Origin: Rhodocyclales bacterium
GTDB lineage: Bacteria; Pseudomonadota; Gammaproteobacteria; Burkholderiales; Rhodocyclaceae
Direction of reading: 5' to 3'
NCBI GenBank assembly: GCA_016183655.1
Contig: JACPEH010000022.1
Span: 213,593 to 277,592, forward strand
DNA length: 64,000 nucleotides
Within the stretch, counting starts at the first letter, position 1. Each line of letters begins with the position of its first letter. The position numbers were made by a program, and so were the translations under genes. Shown in pieces: positions 7,062-17,111 of the stretch. The notes below the pieces were generated by a model, which ran no database searches, had not been told where the DNA came from, and worked only from the letters and a program-made list of their open reading frames with translations.

Positions 7062-8225
7062 ATGCGCCCAAGCTGTCTCCGCTCCGTCGTCGCTGCCGTC
7101 GCCGTCGCCATCGCCCTGCCCCTCGCCGCCTTCGCCGCACCACCGAGCGAGGCGTCCTGCGGCCGGCCGGGCCAGTGGCTCGTTCCCGGCAAGACCAACG
7201 CGCCGCTGAGCACCGTCGCGCTGGTCGAGCGCCTCGGCGACCGGCAGGCGGTGCTGCTCGGCGAGGCGCACGAGAGTGCCGAGGATCACCGCTGGCAGCT
7301 GCACACGCTGGCGCAGCTGCACGCGAAGCGGCCGCAGCTGGCATTGGCGCTGGAGATGTTTCCGCGCCGGCTGCAGCCGGTGCTCGACCGCTGGGTTGCC
7401 GGCGAACTCACCGAGAGCGAGTTCCTGCGCCAGGCGGAATGGGAAAAGGTGTGGGGCTTCGACGCCCGCGACTACCTGCCGCTGTTCCACTTCGCGCGCA
7501 TGAACCGGCTGCCGATGCTGGCGATGAACGTCGACCGCGCGCTGGTCGACGCGGTCGCCCGCGAGGGCTGGGAGGCGGTGCCGGAGAAGCGCCGCGAGGG
7601 CATCTCACGCCCGGCCAGGCCGTCCGCCGAATACCTGAAATACCTGCGCCGGGTGTTCGAGCATCACCCGGAGAAGACCCGGGGCGAGAAAGGCTTTGCC
7701 ACCTTCACCGAGGCGCAGACGGTGTGGGACCGCGGCATGGCGCAGACCATCGCCGAACACCTGCAGAAGAACCCGGACAGCCTCGTCGTCGGCATCCTCG
7801 GCGCCGGCCACGTGCGCCACGGCTACGGCGTCGCGCACCAGTTGCGCGACCTCGGCATCGGCCGCGTCGCCGGCCTGGTCACGTGGAACCAGGCCGAGGC
7901 CTGCAGCGGCATCGCCGACGGCCTGGCCGACGCCGTGCGCATCGTCGCCGAGCCGGCGGCGAACCCGCCCCGCCTCGGCATCTCGATGGAAGACCAGAAG
8001 GACGGCGTGCGCGTCGTCAGCGTGGTCGCCGGCAGCGTTGCCGAGCAGGCCGGCATCAAGCCCGACGACGTCATCGTCGGCGCCGCCGGCCAGCCGGTGC
8101 GCGACATGCAGGCGCTGCGCTACGCCGTGCAGCGGCAGCCGCCCGGCACCTGGCTGCCGCTGCAGCTGAAGCGCGGCGGCGACGAACAGGAAGTGGTCGC
8201 CCGCTTCCCGGCCGACGGCAAATGA
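7062..8225 (+). CDS. ChaN-family (haem-regulated) protein with C-terminal PDZ domain
   Basis: A 387-aa exported protein: Sec signal peptide at residues ~1-28 (cut after AFAA), then a ChaN/DUF399-like domain (~45-285) with the family marks VLLGEAHES near the N-terminus, ALALEMFPRRLQPVLD, and GILGAGHVRHGYGVAHQL. A PDZ domain follows (~300-380; LGISMEDQKDGVRVVSVV, then AGIKPDDVIVGAAGQPV). ChaN proteins bind haem as dimers and act in iron uptake. The PDZ fusion suggests docking to a periplasmic partner, and the next gene, a peptidase overlapping by 4 bp, is the obvious candidate. Start ATG 7062 follows a purine-rich stretch (AAGGAAA). Confidence 0.8.
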   Translation: MRPSCLRSVVAAVAVAIALPLAAFAAPPSEASCGRPGQWLVPGKTNAPLSTVALVERLGDRQAVLLGEAHESAEDHRWQLHTLAQLHAKRPQLALALEMFPRRLQPVLDRWVAGELTESEFLRQAEWEKVWGFDARDYLPLFHFARMNRLPMLAMNVDRALVDAVAREGWEAVPEKRREGISRPARPSAEYLKYLRRVFEHHPEKTRGEKGFATFTEAQTVWDRGMAQTIAEHLQKNPDSLVVGILGAGHVRHGYGVAHQLRDLGIGRVAGLVTWNQAEACSGIADGLADAVRIVAEPAANPPRLGISMEDQKDGVRVVSVVAGSVAEQAGIKPDDVIVGAAGQPVRDMQALRYAVQRQPPGTWLPLQLKRGGDEQEVVARFPADGK

Positions 8226-10264
8226 CGCCGCTGCCTGCTCCGCCGCTCGCCGCCTTCCGTGCGGTGCTGCTGCCGCTGCTCGCCGGCGCCGCACTGACCG
8301 CCGCCGCCACGCCGCAGCTCGACCTGCAGGTGCGCCTCGACCCGGCGACGCGCGCCTTCGCCGCCACCGCCCGCCTCGCCGACAACGAGCCGGGGCGAGC
8401 GCTCACCGGCTTCGCGCTGGCACCGGAATTCGAGATCACCGCGCTCACCGTCGACGGCCGCCGGCACGCACTGAAGCCGACGCCGCGCCAGGGCCGCGCC
8501 TGGTATCGCCTGCCGGCCGGCGCCCGACAGGCGGAGATCGCCTACCGGGCGACGCTGGCACCGGCGCAGGCGCTCGACCACCGCGAGGTGCTGCAGTCGC
8601 GCGCGCCCACCGCCGACGCCGACGGCAGCTTCCTGCCCGCCGTGGCCGGCTGGTACCCCGACCCCGGCGAGCTGTTCGCCTACCGCGTCGCGCTCGCGCT
8701 GCCGGCCGGCCAGAAGGGGCTGGTCGCCGGCGAACTGGTGAGCGAGCGCGACGACGCCGACGGCTACCGCGCCGAATTCCGCTTCCCGCAGCCGGCCGAC
8801 GGCATCGACCTGATGGCCGGCCCCTACGTCGTCGGCGAGCGCACGCTGACGCTGGCCGGCGCCGAGGGCCAACGTGTCATCCGCATCCGCACCTGGTTCC
8901 ACCCCGAGCTGGCGCCGCTCGCCGCCGGCTACCGCGACGACTCGGCGCGCTACATCGAGCGCTACAGCAAGCTCATCGGCGACTACCCGTTCGCCATGTT
9001 CAGCGTCGTCTCCAGCCCGACGCCGACCGGCTTCGGCATGCCCAGCCTGACCTACCTCGGCCGCGACGTGCTGCGCCTGCCCTTCATCCGCGCCACCTCG
9101 CTCGGCCACGAGGTGCTGCACAACTGGTGGGGCAACGGCGTCTACCCGGACTGGGCGAAGGGCAACTGGTCGGAGGGGCTGACCACCTTCCTCGCCGACT
9201 ATGCCTACAAGGAGGACGAAGGCGAGGCAGCGGCGCTCGACATGCGCCTGGGCTGGCTGCGCGACCTCGCCGCGGTGCCGCCGGAGAACGACAGCGCGCT
9301 GCGCGACTTCGTCTCGCGCCGCCACGGCATCTCGTCGATCGTCGGCTACAACAAGGCGGCGATGCTGTTCCTGATGCTGAAGGACGAGATCGGCAGCGCC
9401 GCCTTCGAGCGCGGCCTGCGCCGCTTCTGGCAGGAGCACCGCTTCCGCAGCGCCGGCTGGGCCGAACTCGAAGCCGCCTTCACGCACGAGGCCGGGCGGC
9501 CGCTGCGCGACTTCTTCCGGCAATGGGGCGACCGCGCCGGCGCGCCGGTGCTGAAGCTTGCCGCCGCCGAACGGAAAGACAACGCGCTGGCGGTGACGCT
9601 GGCGCAGCAAGGCGAAGCCGGCGCTTACGCGCTGAACGTGCCGCTGCGCCTCGTCTTCGCCGGGCGCAGCGAGACCCGCCGCGTTCCCCTCGCCACGGCG
9701 CGCGAAACGCTGACGCTGGCGGACGCCGGCGCCGCGCTGGCGGTCGAACTCGACCCCGACTACCGCCTGTGGCGCCGCGTCGATCCCGCCGGGCTGCCGG
9801 CGATCCTGCGCGAGGTGTTCGTCGCGCCGAAGGCGACGCTGCAGGTGGTCGACGACGACGCCGCGCTGCAGACCGCCGCCCGCTCGCTGGCGGCGCGGCT
9901 GCTCGACGCCGGGGCGAAAGCCGCGGCTGGCGCTGACGGCCCGGCACCGCGGCTCGTCATCGGCAGTGCCCCGGCGATCGACACCTGGCTCGCCGCACGC
10001 GGCCTGCCGCCGCGGCCGGCCAACGCCGGCGGGCGCGGCACGGCGCAGGTGTGGGCCGGCCGCGACGACACCGGGCAGCCCTACGCCGTCGTCTCCGGGC
10101 AGGACGCCGCCGCGCTGCGCGCGCTGGAACGCGCTCTGCCGCACTACGGGCGGCAGAGCTGGCTGGTGTTCGACGGCCCGCGCGTCGCCGACAAGGGCGT
10201 CTGGCCGCCACGCGTCGAGCGGATCGAGCTTCGCGAGCGGAGCGGAAATCAGCCCCCGCGCTGA
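8222..10264 (+). CDS. M1-family metallopeptidase, periplasmic or membrane-anchored
   Basis: A 680-aa protein that starts at the ATGA overlap with the ChaN-PDZ gene; the longer in-frame opening upstream is a shadow of that gene. A hydrophobic N-terminus (~residues 8-28) looks like a signal peptide. Residues ~30-210 form the β-rich M1 N-terminal domain. The zinc site is HEVLHNWWGN (His296, Glu297, His300) with Glu318 in NWSEGLTTF. GAMEN is replaced by TPTGFGMPS. The C-terminal ~180 residues are unassigned. Translational coupling suggests that the haem-binding ChaN-PDZ protein and this peptidase work together in the periplasm; the substrate is unknown. Confidence 0.8.
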   Translation: MTPLPAPPLAAFRAVLLPLLAGAALTAAATPQLDLQVRLDPATRAFAATARLADNEPGRALTGFALAPEFEITALTVDGRRHALKPTPRQGRAWYRLPAGARQAEIAYRATLAPAQALDHREVLQSRAPTADADGSFLPAVAGWYPDPGELFAYRVALALPAGQKGLVAGELVSERDDADGYRAEFRFPQPADGIDLMAGPYVVGERTLTLAGAEGQRVIRIRTWFHPELAPLAAGYRDDSARYIERYSKLIGDYPFAMFSVVSSPTPTGFGMPSLTYLGRDVLRLPFIRATSLGHEVLHNWWGNGVYPDWAKGNWSEGLTTFLADYAYKEDEGEAAALDMRLGWLRDLAAVPPENDSALRDFVSRRHGISSIVGYNKAAMLFLMLKDEIGSAAFERGLRRFWQEHRFRSAGWAELEAAFTHEAGRPLRDFFRQWGDRAGAPVLKLAAAERKDNALAVTLAQQGEAGAYALNVPLRLVFAGRSETRRVPLATARETLTLADAGAALAVELDPDYRLWRRVDPAGLPAILREVFVAPKATLQVVDDDAALQTAARSLAARLLDAGAKAAAGADGPAPRLVIGSAPAIDTWLAARGLPPRPANAGGRGTAQVWAGRDDTGQPYAVVSGQDAAALRALERALPHYGRQSWLVFDGPRVADKGVWPPRVERIELRERSGNQPPR

Positions 10265-10286
10265 CAGGCCCACCACCTCCACGCTA

Positions 10287-10322
10287 TTTTTTCAGGAAAA
10301 CACTAGCCTTTTCCTGAAAAAA
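10287..10322. promoter_or_regulatory. Perfect 14-bp inverted repeat before the AbiE-type operon
   Basis: TTTTTTCAGGAAAA, 8-nt loop, TTTTCCTGAAAAAA, ending 4 nt before the first start codon. It lies where an autoregulatory operator would be; AbiEi-type antitoxins repress their own promoter through inverted repeats. It could also fold as a terminator for the peptidase gene 22 bp upstream. Confidence 0.65.
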
Positions 10323-10326
10323 ATCT

Positions 10327-10956
10327 ATGCTTGTGTTCATGCAAGCAATTGAACAAAAGATACTTTCAAGAATTTACGGGCGCGGCAGGGGTTGGTCATT
10401 CACAAAAACAGATTTCGTCGCCGGTTTTGATGAGACCAACATCCACCAGGCCCTTTCCACGCTGGCCCGCTCGGGCAAGATCCGCCGCGTCTGCCATGGC
10501 GTGTACGACTACCCGCGCTACAGCGAGCTGCTGGGCCAAGCCCTGAGTCCGGACATCGACCAAGTGGCGCAAGCACTGGCACGCAAGTTCAACTGGCGGA
10601 TTCAGCCATCGGGTGAGGCCGCCCTGAATCTCCTCGGCCTTTCCACCCAGGTGCCGGGGCGCTGGGTCTATCTGTCGGACGGACCAAGCCGCGACTATCA
10701 AATCGGCGATGACAGCCGCCAGATCCTCTCTTTCCGCAAGTCAGCGCTGAAAGGCACGGGTTTCAAGCACCGCGAAAGCGGCCTGTTGGTCCAGGCCTTG
10801 AAGGCGCTCGGCAAGGAGCGGGTGGATGCGTCGGTGATCCAGGTACTGCACCGCTGGCTCGACCCCAAGCTGCGTCGCCCCATCCTGACCGACACCCGGG
10901 CCGTTGCCGGCTGGATACTCCAGATCATCAAGCAAGTGTGCGAGGAGCCCGCCTGA
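10327..10956 (+). CDS. AbiEi-like type IV antitoxin (DUF6088)
   Basis: A 209-aa protein. The N-terminal ~75 residues form a winged-helix (GWSFTKTDFVAGFDETNIHQALSTLARSGKIRRVCHGVYDYP), the pattern of AbiEi/DUF6088 antitoxins; the rest is the AbiEi C-terminal region (FNWRIQPSGEAALNLLGLSTQVPGRW...). Two starts are possible: ATG 10327 or ATG 10339 (MQAIEQK), the second giving the more typical family N-terminus. The stop overlaps the nucleotidyltransferase start (TGATG). AbiE systems cause abortive infection or growth arrest when the antitoxin's transcriptional and neutralising functions fail. G+C is close to the host's. Confidence 0.82.
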   Translation: MLVFMQAIEQKILSRIYGRGRGWSFTKTDFVAGFDETNIHQALSTLARSGKIRRVCHGVYDYPRYSELLGQALSPDIDQVAQALARKFNWRIQPSGEAALNLLGLSTQVPGRWVYLSDGPSRDYQIGDDSRQILSFRKSALKGTGFKHRESGLLVQALKALGKERVDASVIQVLHRWLDPKLRRPILTDTRAVAGWILQIIKQVCEEPA

Positions 10957-11939
10957 TGGAGAAGGTCGCCCGGCTTCCCGCGCGCCAGCGCCGGGAACTG
11001 TTTTCCGAAGCGGCGGCACGGCTGGGCATGACGCCAGCGGTGGTGGAAAAGGATTTTTGGGTCACCTGGGTACTCGACCGCCTGTTCGCCACGCCGACAC
11101 TTTCGCCCTTGCTGATGTTCAAGGGCGGCACCAGCCTGTCCAAAGTCCATGGGCTGATCGAGCGCTTTTCGGAGGACATCGACCTGATTCTCGACTGGCG
11201 CGTGCTCAGTGAGGACGCCCCCTTGGCCAAACGCTCGAAGACACGGCAAGCCGAACTGAACGAGAGCATCAACCAGCACGCCCGCGCCTATATCGCCGGG
11301 CCGCTGCTGGCAGCGCTGCGCGCGGCGACGGATGGCATTTGCCAATGCCGTATCGGCGACGACGACCCGCATGTGATCGAGGTGAGCTATCCGGCGGCAT
11401 TCGGCGACGCCTATCTGCGACCGGAACTACGACTGGAAATCGGCCCGCTCGCCGCCTGGTTGCCGCACGAGGAGCGCCTGATCTCGGCTTATGCCGCCCA
11501 AGCCTTTCCCGACCTGTTCGCCCGACGGGAGGCAATGGTCAAGGTCATCCGCGCCGAACGAACCTTCTGGGAGAAGGTGACGATCCTGCATCAGGAAGCA
11601 CATCGCCCCGAGGGCAAACCCCAGCCGGCTCGCTACTCCCGTCACTACTACGACCTGGCGCGGCTGGCGGCCTCGCCGGTAAAAGCCGCCGCCTTGGCCG
11701 ATCGGGCGCTGCTGGCCAGCGTCGTCGAATTCAAGCAGCGCTTCTACCCGCGCGCCTGGGCATGCTACGACCTCGCCACGCCGGGCAGCCTGCGCCTGTT
11801 GCCAAACGAGAAGGCGCTGGCCGCAGTGGCCGCCGACTATCGGGCGATGGAAAATATGATCTTCGGCCAGGCACCGAGTTTTCCGGGCATCGTGGCAGAA
11901 CTGCGCGCACTGGAAAACGAGATCAACGGGAAGAACTGA
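10956..11939 (+). CDS. AbiEii-type nucleotidyltransferase toxin
   Basis: A 327-aa member of the AbiEii/AbiGii (DUF1814) nucleotidyltransferase family. It starts at ATG 10956 inside the antitoxin's stop codon; six extra upstream codons in frame are shadow. Core motifs: EKDFWVTWVLDRLF, FKGGTSLSKVHGLIERFSEDIDLIL (GGTSLSK nucleotide site and D-x-D metal ligands), a second acidic motif near LRLEIG, and the C-terminal ERTFWEKVTILHQEAHR typical of the family. Relatives such as MenT transfer nucleotides to tRNA acceptor stems and block translation. Together with the preceding gene it is a complete type IV toxin-antitoxin pair. Confidence 0.88.
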   Translation: MEKVARLPARQRRELFSEAAARLGMTPAVVEKDFWVTWVLDRLFATPTLSPLLMFKGGTSLSKVHGLIERFSEDIDLILDWRVLSEDAPLAKRSKTRQAELNESINQHARAYIAGPLLAALRAATDGICQCRIGDDDPHVIEVSYPAAFGDAYLRPELRLEIGPLAAWLPHEERLISAYAAQAFPDLFARREAMVKVIRAERTFWEKVTILHQEAHRPEGKPQPARYSRHYYDLARLAASPVKAAALADRALLASVVEFKQRFYPRAWACYDLATPGSLRLLPNEKALAAVAADYRAMENMIFGQAPSFPGIVAELRALENEINGKN

Positions 11940-12080
11940 CTCCGCCCCATTCTTACTGCGGCGCGCCGGCGATCGACGCCCGGCCCGCCGCCAGCCAGCT
12001 TCGTTTGCCGGTTGTTCGCTGCCGCCACCCCATTGGCAGGTACACTCCCGCCTTCGCCCATTCCAGAGAAGCCCCCCGCA

Positions 12081-13445
<1,365 letters not shown>

Positions 13446-13565
13446 GGCCAGCCCTCAACCCGGCTACAAAATGCATGGGGCCATGGATTGACTTTTCCGA
13501 CGCCAGTATCGAGCGCGCGATAGCGAAATGACATAATCTCTTCGGGGATTGATCGGAGAGCGAGC

Positions 13566-14975
13566 ATGCCGGCAGCAAGAGAACACCAGCAAGTCGAGTG
13601 GAAGGAATCCTGGCGCGACGAGTACCTGAAATGGGTCTGCGGTTTCGCCAACGCCGAAGGCGGCGTACTGGTGATCGGCCGCGACGACCGGGGCGTCGCC
13701 GTCGGCGTGCCAGAGGCACGCCGACTGCTGCAGGAGATTCCGAACAAGGTGCGCGACGTGCTGGGCATCATGGTCGACGTAAACCTGCGCGAAGAGGCCG
13801 GCAAGGAGCTGCTGGAAATCCGCGTCGAGCCCTACCCCAGCCCGATCAGCTACAAGGGCGAATACCACTACCGCAGCGGCAGCACCAAGCAGGAGCTGAA
13901 GGGCGCGGCCCTGAGCCGATTTCTGCTGAAGAAGCAGGGCCTGCATTGGGACGGCGTGCCGCTGCCGTATGTCGGCGCCGACGATCTCGATGCGCGGGCA
14001 TTGGCCGACTTTCGCCGGCAGGCGCTGAACAGCGGACGCCTCTCCACGGAGATTCTCAAGGAACCCGATCCGGCGCTGCTCGACAAGCTGCATTTGCGGG
14101 AAGGCGAGTATTTGAAACGGGCCGCCGTGCTGCTCTTCCACCCGACCCCGGAGCGCTTCGTCACCGGCACCTACGTCAAAATCGGCTTTTTCGAGAACAA
14201 CGTCGACCTGCGTTATCAGGATGAAGTGCACGGCTGCCTGCTGACGCAGGTCAATCGGACCATCGAAATTCTGCAGGCCAAGTACCTGCGGGGCTGGATT
14301 TCCTACGCAGGCCTGCAGCGGATCGAGACCTATCCGGTGCCGGAGCCGGCGCTGCGCGAGGCGATCCTGAACGCGGTCGTGCACAAGGATTACGGCAGTG
14401 CGACGCCGATCCAGATCAGCGTTTATCCGAACAAGCTGATGATCTGGAACCCAGGACAACTGCCGCCGGAATGGACTGTGGAACGGCTGCTGGGCAAGCA
14501 TGCCTCGCTGCCGTTCAACCCCGATGTGGCCAACGCCTTTTTCCGTGCCGGGCAGATCGAGTCATGGGGTCGCGGCATCGAGCGGATGCTGGAAGCCTGC
14601 CAATCTGCCGGAACGCCGGCGCCGGTGTTGGAGGCGGAGCATTCCGGCTTATGGGTGACCTTTGCGTTTTCGGCACCGCAAGCGACTGGGTCGGCGACTG
14701 GGTCGGCGACTGGGTCGGTCGAGTCATCCAGCGACCCGGTGCATCGCCTGCTTCTGGCACTGGGAACGGAAACGCTCGCACCTTCGGAAATCCAGCGGCG
14801 ATTGGGGCTGCGGCATCGGCCGACGTTTCGCGCGAACTATCTGCGCCCGGCCTTGCAAAAAGGGCTGGTCGAAATGACCCTGCCCGACACCCCCGGCAGC
14901 CGTTTGCAGCGCTATCGACTGACAGAGGCCGGCAAGGCCTTCTGGGCCAGTCTGACGCAAAAGGAATCGCGATGA
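13566..14975 (+). CDS. Schlafen/AlbA_2-type ATP-binding transcriptional regulator-like protein
   Basis: A 469-aa protein of the divergent AAA-4 (AlbA_2/Schlafen-like) family. Residues ~8-125: VEWKESW ... FANAEGGVLVIGRDDRG and YRSGSTKQEL, the usual AlbA_2 signatures. Residues ~260-375: an HATPase_c_4-type region (PALREAILNAVVHKDYG, ISVYPNKLMIWNPGQLP, WGRGIERM). The C-terminus (~390-465) is a winged helix (LAPSEIQRRLGLRHRPTFRANYL). A 12-nt unit repeated three times gives the linker GSATGSATGS before it. Such proteins sit commonly in defence-rich, variable regions; a regulatory or antiphage role is possible, not shown. The next genes are a 19-codon frame overlapping the stop and a truncated VF530 gene. 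Confidence 0.8.
   Translation: MPAAREHQQVEWKESWRDEYLKWVCGFANAEGGVLVIGRDDRGVAVGVPEARRLLQEIPNKVRDVLGIMVDVNLREEAGKELLEIRVEPYPSPISYKGEYHYRSGSTKQELKGAALSRFLLKKQGLHWDGVPLPYVGADDLDARALADFRRQALNSGRLSTEILKEPDPALLDKLHLREGEYLKRAAVLLFHPTPERFVTGTYVKIGFFENNVDLRYQDEVHGCLLTQVNRTIEILQAKYLRGWISYAGLQRIETYPVPEPALREAILNAVVHKDYGSATPIQISVYPNKLMIWNPGQLPPEWTVERLLGKHASLPFNPDVANAFFRAGQIESWGRGIERMLEACQSAGTPAPVLEAEHSGLWVTFAFSAPQATGSATGSATGSVESSSDPVHRLLLALGTETLAPSEIQRRLGLRHRPTFRANYLRPALQKGLVEMTLPDTPGSRLQRYRLTEAGKAFWASLTQKESR
14682..14717 (+). repeat. Three tandem 12-bp repeats inside a coding region
   Basis: GCGACTGGGTCG three times in a row (14682, 14694, 14706), in frame, coding for a flexible Ala-Thr-Gly-Ser linker between the ATPase-like part and the C-terminal winged helix. 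Copy number could vary between strains without breaking the frame. Confidence 0.9.
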
Positions 14976-15034
14976 GCGGCACCGGCCAAGCAAATGACCG
15001 CCAGCCGACGCCCCCACCCGACAACGAGTGAACG

Positions 15035-15178
15035 ATGAGCGAAACGCAGAAGAACAATCCCCTGCACGGGGTGACGCTGGAAAAGCTGCTGAACGAACTG
15101 GTCGCGTTCTACGGCTGGCAGGGCCTGGGAGACCGCATCGACATCCGCTGCTTCAACCAGGACCCGAGCATTGCTTAA
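15035..15178 (+). pseudogene. Truncated VF530-family DNA-binding protein gene
   Basis: ATG 15035 opens a 47-codon frame whose product begins [20 protein letters not shown] and ends with [11 protein letters not shown]. This is the start of the VF530 (DUF2132) small DNA-binding family, which normally runs ~65-75 residues and continues after DPS with a conserved SSLKFLRKTPWAR-type segment. That C-terminal third is missing: the frame hits TAA right after DPSIA and the G+C falls sharply. I read this as a break caused by insertion of the Lamassu-containing segment. The missing part was not found on the far side of the insertion. Confidence 0.7.
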
Positions 15179-15338
15179 AATGAAATCCGACTTCCCCTCC
15201 CGGGGAATGTCTTACAGCGCCTCACACACAGAAATTCTGACACTCCCGGCAGAATTTGGTCAGTGAAATATCAAGAGTCTCGGAAGAGTGTTCTGAAAGC
15301 GTTCTGTTCACGAAGAGTTGATCCAGCCTAGGCAAAAC

Positions 15339-17111
15339 TCAGGGCACCATATGGACAGGCAACGTACCTAAATGCATAGGGTGCTGCAGCCCTGGGAACG
15401 GAGGTTCGATAACGGCATCACGGTTATCCGCCTCATAACGATAGTCCTTGCTAGCGAATACGACTTGCGCATCGTGGTCAGCGCAAAGCCGCTTCAGTGC
15501 ACGCATGAAATTGCGTAGATCCTCCGTCTTGATCTCCTGCTGGTTTGGCGTGTCAAAGATCAAACAAGAAAGCTTCTCGCCGGGACGAGCCATGTAGGCT
15601 TCGAAAAGCGCTGCATGAATTGCCAAGACGACCCGAACCAAGGTGCTGCCTTTAAAAGCTCGGATCTGCTCGTTGCCAAACTGAAACTTTAGATCCGGGT
15701 CTATCTGGAGATTGCGGTCTACGTTTTCTGTTCCTAGGATTTCTAGCCATTTCAGCGTAAGGGCCCTGAGCTCAATTCGTAGCGCGACCATGTTTTGATC
15801 AGCTGTGCGCCCATGGCTGGAAATGTTCTCGATCTTGTCGCTCAACGCGCTTCGATCTGCTTCGGCCTCATCAAGACGTGCGGTCAAGGAGCGTAGCTGC
15901 CGGACGACAGCAAGTTCCTGCTCAAGCGCGATGACCGATTCGGTGACCTCCCTAATGACCTCCACCAGCCCGGCCAAGCCTTCCTGTTGGAGCGACCGTT
16001 CCCGTTTTACCTTCAGGCGCTCCAACTGCGCCTGAAAACTGACCCGAACTTCGCGGATTACATTGATTCTCGCTTCAGCAGCTTCCGCGCCAGATTCTAG
16101 ATCTTTGGCTTGATCCTTGAGATACAACAGATTCTTTCCATAACCTTCCGTGCTTTTCTTGAAGAGTCCACAGTCACCGTTCGTGCAGATGCTCTCCATC
16201 GATTCGAATAGTCGTCTGGCTCTCTCGTTCAGTGAAAGCGTATTGATCTCTGTGTCAATCTCTTGCTTGATCCTCTGAAAACTAGATGCACGGAGCCTTA
16301 ATTCGGAATCTTCGCGATCCAGTTCAGTTATTGACTTACCTAGCTCATAGATTTCATTGTCATAAGCAGCCGTGGCGTCACTTCGCGCCCCCTGTGACGA
16401 ACTTAGTCGATCGAGTTGAGCCTTTTTTTCCGTGATCCGATCAGTGATCGCCTCCTCGGATAAATTGGAGGTGTGCTTTGCGTACAAGCGCTCAAGAACC
16501 GATCGATGACCAGCAATGATCTCGTCCAGCGTTTCCCGCTTTGCTTTAAGCGCAATCAAGTCCTTGGCTGACTCAAACAGATTCTTCTGGGAAAACCTGA
16601 ACAGATACCGAACCATCTCCTGGAACTGGTCCTTGATGAAGATGGCAGCGGGTTTATAGATGTCCGAATAGCCGTTGTCTTGATCAAGAAAAAACAGCGG
16701 AAGTGCGGTTGCCATGTAAGGGACAGTCTTCCGATTCGAGGAATCCAGCAAATTGACTGGTTCAAGTCCGATAAGCGAAAAAACAAACGAAGAAAACTCT
16801 CGCTCGTCACCAAAATCGCGGAATGCGTTACTCGATGAAACCGTGATCTTTGTGTCAACCTCGATCATTCTCTCGATTAAGTGGCGCTCATTTCTCGCCT
16901 CGATTAGCAACGAAATACTTCTGCACTGGGCCTTTACGTCATCTCGAAAGGTAACCGGAAAGCCAAGACAAAAAACGATTGCCTGAATGATTGGGGTTTT
17001 GCCACTACCGTTCTCGCCGGTTACTTGTGTGACGTGGGCACCAAAAGCAATCTCATCCGACTCCCAGCCTGAATTGCCCCGTTTATTGATCTTCAGCGAT
17101 ATGAGCTTCAT
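15339..17111 (-). CDS. SMC/Rad50-like ATPase of a Lamassu/ABC-3C defence system (LmuB-like)
   Basis: A 590-aa ABC-type ATPase split by coiled coil. The N-terminal lobe carries Walker A GENGSGKT (32-39). Residues ~180-450 are largely coiled coil with a Cys pair (CTNGDC, 309-314) at the hinge like a zinc hook. The C-terminal lobe has a signature-like FKGSTLVRVVLAIHAAL (487-503) and Walker B LSCLIFDTPNQQE (514-526). Third gene of a minus-strand operon, overlapping the middle gene by 4 bp. In Lamassu, DdmABC and ABC-three-component systems the SMC protein senses foreign DNA ends or structures and releases a nuclease. Low G+C relative to the flanks marks transfer. Confidence 0.85.
   Translation of the reverse strand: MKLISLKINKRGNSGWESDEIAFGAHVTQVTGENGSGKTPIIQAIVFCLGFPVTFRDDVKAQCRSISLLIEARNERHLIERMIEVDTKITVSSSNAFRDFGDEREFSSFVFSLIGLEPVNLLDSSNRKTVPYMATALPLFFLDQDNGYSDIYKPAAIFIKDQFQEMVRYLFRFSQKNLFESAKDLIALKAKRETLDEIIAGHRSVLERLYAKHTSNLSEEAITDRITEKKAQLDRLSSSQGARSDATAAYDNEIYELGKSITELDREDSELRLRASSFQRIKQEIDTEINTLSLNERARRLFESMESICTNGDCGLFKKSTEGYGKNLLYLKDQAKDLESGAEAAEARINVIREVRVSFQAQLERLKVKRERSLQQEGLAGLVEVIREVTESVIALEQELAVVRQLRSLTARLDEAEADRSALSDKIENISSHGRTADQNMVALRIELRALTLKWLEILGTENVDRNLQIDPDLKFQFGNEQIRAFKGSTLVRVVLAIHAALFEAYMARPGEKLSCLIFDTPNQQEIKTEDLRNFMRALKRLCADHDAQVVFASKDYRYEADNRDAVIEPPFPGLQHPMHLGTLPVHMVP

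Noticed and set aside
7175..8221. 349-codon upstream extension of the M1 peptidase frame
   Set aside because: It lies over the ChaN-PDZ gene and codes for Arg-rich sequence; the ATGA overlap at 8222 is the natural start.
8120..10282. 720-codon minus-strand frame opposite the peptidase
   Set aside because: Antisense shadow typical of high-G+C genes; composition is not protein-like and the plus-strand zinc motif is clear.
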